DNA from: Allomuricauda sp.
Lineage (GTDB): Bacteria > Bacteroidota > Bacteroidia > Flavobacteriales > Flavobacteriaceae
DNA: 5,401 nucleotides
Direction of reading: 5' to 3'
Assembly: GCA_028289745.1 (NCBI GenBank)
Contig: JANQOD010000021.1
Coordinates: 1-5,401, forward strand
In this document: positions 1 through 3,294 of the stretch, piece by piece
Position numbering within the stretch: the first letter of the stretch is position 1
How the letters are laid out: every line of letters starts with the position of its first letter
The notes under the pieces: generated by a model
Databases searched by the model: none
The model's input: the letters and a program-made list of their open reading frames with translations, nothing else
Told to the model about the DNA's origin: nothing
Position numbers and translations under genes: made by a program

Positions 1-1
1 A

Positions 2-106
2 TACTGTTCAAAGAATTGGTTTGAAAGGGGTAATGTGGTTTCTGAAAGAAATTCTTTATGCTTGTCAGCTCTTACTGTATATTCGGTAGATCACAAAAAA
101 TTTTGA
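2..106 (+). other. Possible C-terminal tail of an unidentified plus-strand gene, cut by window start
   Basis: The frame starting at base 2 is open from the window edge for 34 codons and stops with TGA at 104-106. The translated end reads ...SALTVYSVDHKKF. I do not recognise the family, and 34 codons open at an edge is weak evidence by itself. A second frame, from base 3, is also open to a TAG at 87-89, so the choice is not secure. A gene ending here would converge on the minus-strand gene at 230-994, and the hairpin at 126-160 would lie between them. On the plus strand that hairpin has only a poor T-tract. This may equally be non-coding. Confidence 0.2.
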
Positions 107-125
107 AGAATGGAACCCCATCAAC

Positions 126-160
126 AAAAAACCACCTCCTTTTAAAGTCAAGGAGATGGT
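126..160 (-). terminator. Intrinsic terminator of the 230-994 gene (hairpin copy A)
   Basis: The arms at 131-141 and 150-160 form an 11-position stem around an 8-base loop. Read on the minus strand, the stem is followed by six T (complement of 126-131), the classic Rho-independent layout. One position pairs C135 with A156 on the plus strand, a mismatch. The same position is a G-U wobble in minus-strand RNA, so the stem is complete only in the minus direction. It lies about 70 bases beyond the stop codon of the minus-strand gene. A near-identical hairpin occurs at 1075-1115. Confidence 0.8.
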
Positions 161-209
161 CTTGATTCTGTTTTCTCTTTAATGTGGCCGTTAGACCATG
201 TTCAATTCA

Positions 210-226
210 AAACAAGTGGCTTGTTT
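210..226 (-). other. Perfect 7-bp hairpin just after the stop codon of the minus-strand gene
   Basis: AAACAAG at 210-216 and CTTGTTT at 220-226 are perfectly complementary around a three-base loop. In the minus direction the hairpin starts three bases after the TAA and is followed by TTTTG. It could be a weak first terminator or a 3' end that protects the mRNA, ahead of the stronger terminator at 126-160. The AT-rich stem and short T-run make independent termination uncertain. Confidence 0.4.
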
Positions 227-229
227 CGA

Positions 230-994
230 TTATTCATTCGCTTCGATTCGATCTACAAGTTCATATAATATACTATATTCAAAACCTCCTTCTGGCATAA
301 TTTCACCCATTTTTGATTTTGAAATTACTTCTTGAAACGAGGCATCCATTCCATCGGGGTCATACCTCAGGTAATTCATGGCATCTGACATTTTATCGAA
401 CCCATCCCAGGTCAAAACCGAAAACCTCGCCAGTTTTCCAGTGGGGTAGACCACCGACATCAGCCCCCATGATTTCATTCCCAAGTTTCCGCTTTTGATG
501 TTTTTTTCGTGAAGAGGTTTCCAAAGTTCTTTGTTTTCTTGAATAAATGCTGAAAGGCTTTTGGGCATGGCATAATTCACCAAAGCGTACTTGTAATCTC
601 CTTCGACCATGTCTTCCAACTGCATCCAGTAGTCAAACGGCACTTTGGTAAACGAGTTGGTCTCTACCATTTCTGGAGAGACTCCCATTGATTTCAAATT
701 GTCAGCAGACCAAACCTCGCCAAGATTGACCTTTTCAAAACTTTCAAATGTATTCACAAAAACATAGTTTGGGGCTCCCTCTTCGGTAACGCCAACTTTT
801 CTCCATAATGACCAACCGGCCATCTTTCCTTGGTCAATGGCCGCCTTGGCGACTTTTGACCAATACTTGGTCTCCTTTTCTACAAATTCGGCTTCACGGT
901 CAGCCGGAACCACGCGATATTGCAAATAGGCCACCTGCCCAAAAGAGGACATCGCGAACATCAATACCACGGCAAACATGAGTAATTTTTTCAT
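230..994 (-). CDS. Secreted protein of unknown function with two alpha/beta repeats
   Basis: The product has 254 residues, and I do not recognise a named family. Residues 1-19 form a signal peptide: MKK, a hydrophobic core LLMFAVVLMFAMSS, then FG-Q. Cleavage probably falls near residue 19, so the mature protein should be periplasmic or exported. No lipobox cysteine is present. The mature part seems duplicated. Unit 1 (about residues 21-92) and unit 2 (about 134-206) share the order: beta strand with Tyr (YLQYRV, YALVNYA), an amphipathic helix containing a Trp-Lys or Trp-Ser-Lys step, a Gly-rich turn, GWSL or SWGL, then a strand ending V.T or VLT. This pattern is typical of ferredoxin-like (dimeric alpha-beta barrel) folds, so a small-molecule-binding or stress role is conceivable but unproven. 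The ATG at 992-994 is chosen because the signal peptide begins there. The gene is alone, ends at hairpins 210-226 and 126-160, and is shielded upstream by the terminator at 1075-1115. Confidence 0.88.
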   Translation of the reverse strand: MKKLLMFAVVLMFAMSSFGQVAYLQYRVVPADREAEFVEKETKYWSKVAKAAIDQGKMAGWSLWRKVGVTEEGAPNYVFVNTFESFEKVNLGEVWSADNLKSMGVSPEMVETNSFTKVPFDYWMQLEDMVEGDYKYALVNYAMPKSLSAFIQENKELWKPLHEKNIKSGNLGMKSWGLMSVVYPTGKLARFSVLTWDGFDKMSDAMNYLRYDPDGMDASFQEVISKSKMGEIMPEGGFEYSILYELVDRIEANE

Positions 995-1074
995 TTGTCG
1001 TATTTATTTGGTTATCAGGTTAATATACTGAATTTTTTTAACATTTGACCTATATTGGCCAAAATAGTGCCCAT

Positions 1075-1115
1075 AAAAAAACCACCTCCCTTTTTGAAGT
1101 GTGGGAGATGGTTTT
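1075..1115 (-). terminator. Intrinsic terminator on the minus strand (hairpin copy B)
   Basis: The arms at 1078-1090 and 1103-1115 pair at 12 of 13 positions around a 12-base loop. In the minus direction the stem runs into seven T (complement of 1075-1081). The single plus-strand mismatch, C1085 against A1108, becomes G-U in minus-strand RNA, just as in copy A at 126-160. The plus-strand side has only four T. The terminator lies upstream of the 230-994 gene with no protein gene feeding into it on the minus strand. It therefore either ends a small RNA or blocks read-through into that gene. Confidence 0.7.
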
Positions 1116-1151
1116 AAACCAACTTAACTAACTCAAACTTAATGATTGAAA

Positions 1152-1192
1152 ACCCTATTTCAGTGCCGGAACCTTGTCGGGAGAAATAGGGT
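1152..1192. repeat. Perfect 10-bp inverted repeat with inner stem
   Basis: ACCCTATTTC at 1152-1161 is exactly complementary to GAAATAGGGT at 1183-1192. Inside, 1166-1169 can pair with 1177-1180 (three Watson-Crick pairs and one G-T), separated from the outer stem by an asymmetric internal loop. The folded form works on either strand. No T-tract follows on the plus strand; on the minus strand TTTTC follows. It looks like an RNA structure rather than a protein-binding dyad because of its length and inner helix. Confidence 0.55.
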
Positions 1193-1200
1193 CCTTACCT

Positions 1201-1226
1201 AATCTTTGTATAAAGATCATAAGATT
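1201..1226. repeat. Overlapping short dyads (ATCTTT/AAAGAT and AATCTT/AAGATT)
   Basis: ATCTTT at 1202-1207 pairs perfectly with AAAGAT at 1212-1217 around a four-base loop. AATCTT at 1201-1206 can instead pair with AAGATT at 1221-1226. The three related half-sites within 26 bases could be a regulator-binding site or alternative RNA folds, or chance in AT-rich DNA. No gene starts within 190 bases. Confidence 0.2.
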
Positions 1227-1334
1227 CTTTTGACGAAAAACGCGCTTCCTTATAAGTGGTCGCAAAAAGTGTATGCTTGGTTATTTTTCCTTTTTTTTCT
1301 GTTTTGTCAAGACTGTTTACGTACCTGTAAGTAT

Positions 1335-1362
1335 TTGGAAATTAAGATTTAATGTAAATTTT
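1335..1362 (+). promoter_or_regulatory. Candidate Bacteroidota-type promoter for the 1422-2202 operon
   Basis: TTG at 1335-1337 is followed 17 bases later by TAAATTTT at 1355-1362. The family consensus is TTG, 17-23 bases, TAnnTTTG, so the -7 box differs only in the last base. Transcription would start about 50 bases before the ATG at 1422. The surrounding DNA is T-rich, so a chance match is possible. Confidence 0.3.
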
Positions 1363-1421
1363 TTTAACTTTTTTCTAAGATTTTCAATATTTTGTACTTC
1401 CGATCATCAATTCTTGGCGAC

Positions 1422-1616
1422 ATGAGAAGAAGTTTGGCCTACCCAATCGGGATCATTTTGGTTGTTTTGATAGGAATCTTTTTCTATCTGAAACTTTGTA
1501 GCTGCTGTCGCGTACATGAAACTGCAACGACCAAATCCACAACCGAACAAACCGTACCCAATGCTCTTGAAGAAGGAAAGGCCAAAAGTCAACAGGTCGC
1601 CATCACATCAAATTAA
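1422..1616 (+). CDS. Small single-pass membrane protein with Cys-rich juxtamembrane motif
   Basis: The product has 64 residues. The ATG at 1422 is preferred over an in-frame TTG at 1392, which would add ten residues before the natural MRRSLAYP start. Residues 7-23 are a transmembrane segment after the basic MRR start, followed by KLCSCC with cysteines at 26, 28 and 29. A polar Thr/Glu/Gln-rich tail runs to residue 64. The N-terminus resembles the anchor of flavobacterial OmpA-family proteins that, from recall, often precede an HhH membrane gene like the one that follows here, but no peptidoglycan-binding OmpA domain follows. It could be a reduced member of that family or an independent small protein. 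The next gene starts 25 bases later on the same strand, so the two are probably co-transcribed. Function is unknown. Base composition and the clear anchor support a real gene, but its small size lowers confidence. Confidence 0.6.
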   Translation: MRRSLAYPIGIILVVLIGIFFYLKLCSCCRVHETATTKSTTEQTVPNALEEGKAKSQQVAITSN

Positions 1617-1641
1617 TGAATAATGCTAAACACCATACAAC

Positions 1642-2202
1642 ATGGATTTTGAAAACATAAACATCTGGTGCTGGCTGATCCCCCTTTTAGTGGGTCTCAT
1701 ATCAGGAATTCTGGGCTATCTATGGGGCAAGGGCAATAGTGCCGCCATTGACAAAGGTGCCGAAATCAGGGCACTTGAAGACACGAACATAAGATTGCAG
1801 GCCGATCTTGACGCCTGTAACAAAAAATTGGCCAATGCTCCGAAAGAAATTTCCGCTGTGCCACCTACGACCTCGTCACTCACCGTGAAGTCTACAGAAA
1901 TCGCCTTTGATGGCAAAGCGGCCCAAGCCGCCTTTGGCAAGAAAGTCAAAGAAGATGATCTCAAAATCGTTGAGGGCATTGGACCAAAAATCGAGCAACT
2001 TTTTCATTCATTCGATATCAAGACCTGGAAAGCACTTTCTGAAGCTTCAGTTGCCAAATGTCAAGAAGTACTCGACTTTGGTGGCGACCGTTATCGCATT
2101 CACGATCCTTCTTCATGGCCGATGCAGGCCAAAATGGCCTATGAGGGCAGATGGAAAAGTCTCATCAAATGGCAAGATGAACACAAGGCGGGGAAGTTTT
2201 GA
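1642..2202 (+). CDS. Membrane-anchored coiled-coil protein with C-terminal helix-hairpin-helix domain
   Basis: The product has 186 residues. Residues 9-28 are one transmembrane helix (starting WCWLIPLLVG). Residues 38-65 are a predicted coiled coil with Leu/Ile spacing, and 66-100 are a Pro/Thr/Ser-rich to Ala-rich linker. Residues 104-136 carry a helix-hairpin-helix with the core DLKIVEGIGPKIEQL. The end, with HDPSSWP (154-160) and a Trp-rich helix (171-177), is the conserved tail that follows this HhH in many Bacteroidota proteins. These are often labelled 'flap endonuclease-like' or H3TH proteins, but no nuclease catalytic acids are visible, so that label is unsafe. HhH domains usually bind DNA non-specifically or mediate protein contacts; here the domain would be tethered to the inner membrane. 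The gene follows the small membrane protein by 25 bases and ends just before the terminator at 2225-2249, so this is the last gene of a two-gene unit. The role is not established. Confidence 0.88.
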   Translation: MDFENINIWCWLIPLLVGLISGILGYLWGKGNSAAIDKGAEIRALEDTNIRLQADLDACNKKLANAPKEISAVPPTTSSLTVKSTEIAFDGKAAQAAFGKKVKEDDLKIVEGIGPKIEQLFHSFDIKTWKALSEASVAKCQEVLDFGGDRYRIHDPSSWPMQAKMAYEGRWKSLIKWQDEHKAGKF

Positions 2203-2224
2203 TCATGCCCAACCTGAAAACGGG

Positions 2225-2249
2225 CCGGTTCCCTTGCGACCGGTTTTTT
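2225..2249 (+). terminator. Intrinsic terminator of the 1422-2202 operon
   Basis: CCGGT at 2225-2229 pairs with ACCGG at 2239-2243, with a possible extra G-T pair at 2224/2244, around a nine-base loop. Six T follow at 2244-2249. It sits about 20 bases after the TGA of the HhH gene. The last T residues overlap the stop codon of the convergent minus-strand gene (2248-2250). In the minus direction the T-tract is poor, so it mainly serves the plus strand. Confidence 0.75.
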
Positions 2250-2973
2250 AGTTTCTACCATGCTCTTTAGGGTACAGGGTATGAACCGGGTCACTTTGCC
2301 AAAATTCCTTCGTTTCGACATCCATAATGCTAAGCGCGCCCTTAAAGGCCGCCCCAGTATCCATGTTCCATACGTTTACGGCCCGTCGGGGTGTGACCCG
2401 GTCCATTTTTGAAAGGGGTGTATGGCCGATAAAAATTTCATGGTAATGGGTGAGCCGCTGAGGGTAATCTTTATCTCCTTTTTTTAGATTTGGGCTTACC
2501 GCCCGGGCCAACTCCCATAGTGTACGATCCCAATAGAACATCTTGTCAAAATATTCATGTTCTATACCTCTCAAGTTAGTGTATCCGGCGTGAATAAAGA
2601 GCCTGTTTTGGTCGTCTAAATGGGTATTCTCTAAATCGTCATAGAATTTCAAGTGTTGCCGTAACTTTTTCTGATCGATCCCTGAATACGACTCCATGGT
2701 CGCTTGACCCCCGTGCATCGTCCATAAAGGATTGTCTTTCTTGGTCAAAAGCCATTCACGACATAGATCGTCATGGTTTCCCCTAATGAAAATACAATTG
2801 TGCGATTTATTCAAGTCAATCAAAAAATCGACGGTTTCGACCGCTTGGCTCCAGGCATCTACATAATCGCCCAAGAAAATGATTTTGTCCGCTACACTTA
2901 CCCCTGCCCTTTCAAGCACTTGCTCCAAAGCTTTCAATGCCGAATGTATGTCACCGACCACGAATGTTCTCAT
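2248..2973 (-). CDS. PPP-type metallophosphoesterase (serine/threonine phosphatase-like)
   Basis: The product has 241 residues, about the usual length for bacterial PPP phosphatases. It hydrolyses a phosphoester using a two-metal centre, probably Mn or Fe/Zn; the substrate may be a phosphoprotein or a small molecule such as a dinucleotide. The metal-binding motifs appear in order: GDIH (7-10), GDYVD (35-39), GNHD (65-68), HAG (128-130) and GHTP (183-186). DTGA (205-208) near the end is typical of the family. The usual GDxxDRG has Ala-Trp after the second Asp here, so the phosphate-contacting Arg is absent from its standard place. There is no signal peptide, so the protein is cytoplasmic. The ATG at 2971-2973 begins directly with the first beta strand (RTFVVGDIH), which supports this start. 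The gene is transcribed divergently from nrdJ and convergently with the HhH gene, 45 bases apart. Nothing in the context reveals the substrate. Confidence 0.92.
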   Translation of the reverse strand: MRTFVVGDIHSALKALEQVLERAGVSVADKIIFLGDYVDAWSQAVETVDFLIDLNKSHNCIFIRGNHDDLCREWLLTKKDNPLWTMHGGQATMESYSGIDQKKLRQHLKFYDDLENTHLDDQNRLFIHAGYTNLRGIEHEYFDKMFYWDRTLWELARAVSPNLKKGDKDYPQRLTHYHEIFIGHTPLSKMDRVTPRRAVNVWNMDTGAAFKGALSIMDVETKEFWQSDPVHTLYPKEHGRN

Positions 2974-3294
2974 GGGGCAAAAATGATAAATATTGTGCTC
3001 AGTTCAAACTATCGGCAAACACATTTGCCCACTTTTGGCGAGCAATGGCGATATTGAAAATCGCATCCTTATGGCAAAGGTGGTCTACCTTACTGATTTT
3101 TGGGCATACTCTTTTGGTTGCTTTACATTTTTTGTCAACTTTTTGTTGTTAATATTTTTTTAAATATCTGTTTATCAAATATTTAATGCCTATTTTCTGT
3201 ACACTTCATGACTTTTATCATGTTCAGGATTGTCATCCTTTTTATATTTTTACACCGCTTTTCATCTACTCACAAAGTTCGAAAACCGATACAT
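2974..3294. other. 321-base divergent intergenic region between phosphoesterase gene and nrdJ
   Basis: No gene is supported here. It must hold both promoters and the nrdJ leader. Two small hairpins lie near the phosphoesterase start: GGCAAA/TTTGCC at 3014-3019 and 3024-3029 with a four-base loop, and GCGAT/ATCGC at 3048-3052 and 3060-3064. The stretch 3121-3260 is very T-rich. I looked for a cobalamin riboswitch before the B12-dependent reductase and saw no recognisable B12 box. The nrdJ frame itself stays open upstream to 3187, with ATG codons at 3208 and 3220. I found no good minus-strand promoter. Confidence 0.6.
3100..3131 (+). promoter_or_regulatory. Candidate Bacteroidota-type promoter for nrdJ
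   Basis: TTG at 3100-3102 and TACATTTT at 3124-3131 are 21 bases apart. The family consensus is TTG, 17-23 bases, TAnnTTTG, so only the final G is replaced. Transcription would begin near 3138, leaving a leader of about 155 bases. The T-rich surroundings make chance matches likely. Confidence 0.25.

Larger units (their letters stand above)
1075..1200 (-). ncRNA. Candidate small RNA ending at the copy B terminator
   Basis: Read on the minus strand, this stretch has a stem-loop (complement of 1152-1192), a single-stranded U/A-rich linker of about 36 bases, then a strong intrinsic terminator with seven T. That is the general plan of a bacterial small RNA. The 5' end is not defined, and I saw no clear minus-strand promoter just above 1200, so the boundary near 1200 is a guess. 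No family was recognised. Alternatives are the 3' remnant of a lost gene, or an insulating terminator beside an unrelated hairpin. Confidence 0.3.
995..1421. other. 427-base structured intergenic region
   Basis: No convincing coding frame lies here. A 15-codon frame from ATG 1142 is too short and sits inside a hairpin. The region separates divergent transcription units and is AT-rich with T-runs at 1291-1298 and 1359-1365. It contains, in order, the leader of the minus-strand gene (995-1074), terminator hairpin copy B (1075-1115), a linker, a perfect 10-bp stem (1152-1192), a short dyad (1201-1226) and a candidate promoter (1335-1362). I found no good -7/-33 promoter for the minus-strand gene: the closest -7 box, at 1060-1066, has one base too few and no partner TTG at the right distance. 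Confidence 0.7.

Noticed and set aside
1060..1066. TATTTTG on the minus strand as a -7 promoter box for the secreted-protein gene
   Set aside because: It has one base too few for TAnnTTTG, and no TTG lies 17-23 bases upstream on that strand.
1142..1189. 15-codon plus-strand frame starting at ATG 1142, after an A-rich leader
   Set aside because: It is very short and overlaps the 1152-1192 stem-loop, with no recognisable peptide; the stem explains the sequence better.
1716..1979. Minus-strand open frame opposite the HhH protein gene
   Set aside because: It overlaps a gene with a clear membrane helix and HhH domain, and its own translation shows no recognisable features.
3005..3011. TAGTTTG on the minus strand as a -7 box for the phosphoesterase gene
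   Set aside because: The spacing inside the box is one base short, and no TTG lies at the required distance.
2773..3152. Plus-strand open frames over the phosphoesterase start and its leader
   Set aside because: The minus-strand phosphoesterase motifs explain the coding signal; the overlapping plus frames show no family features.
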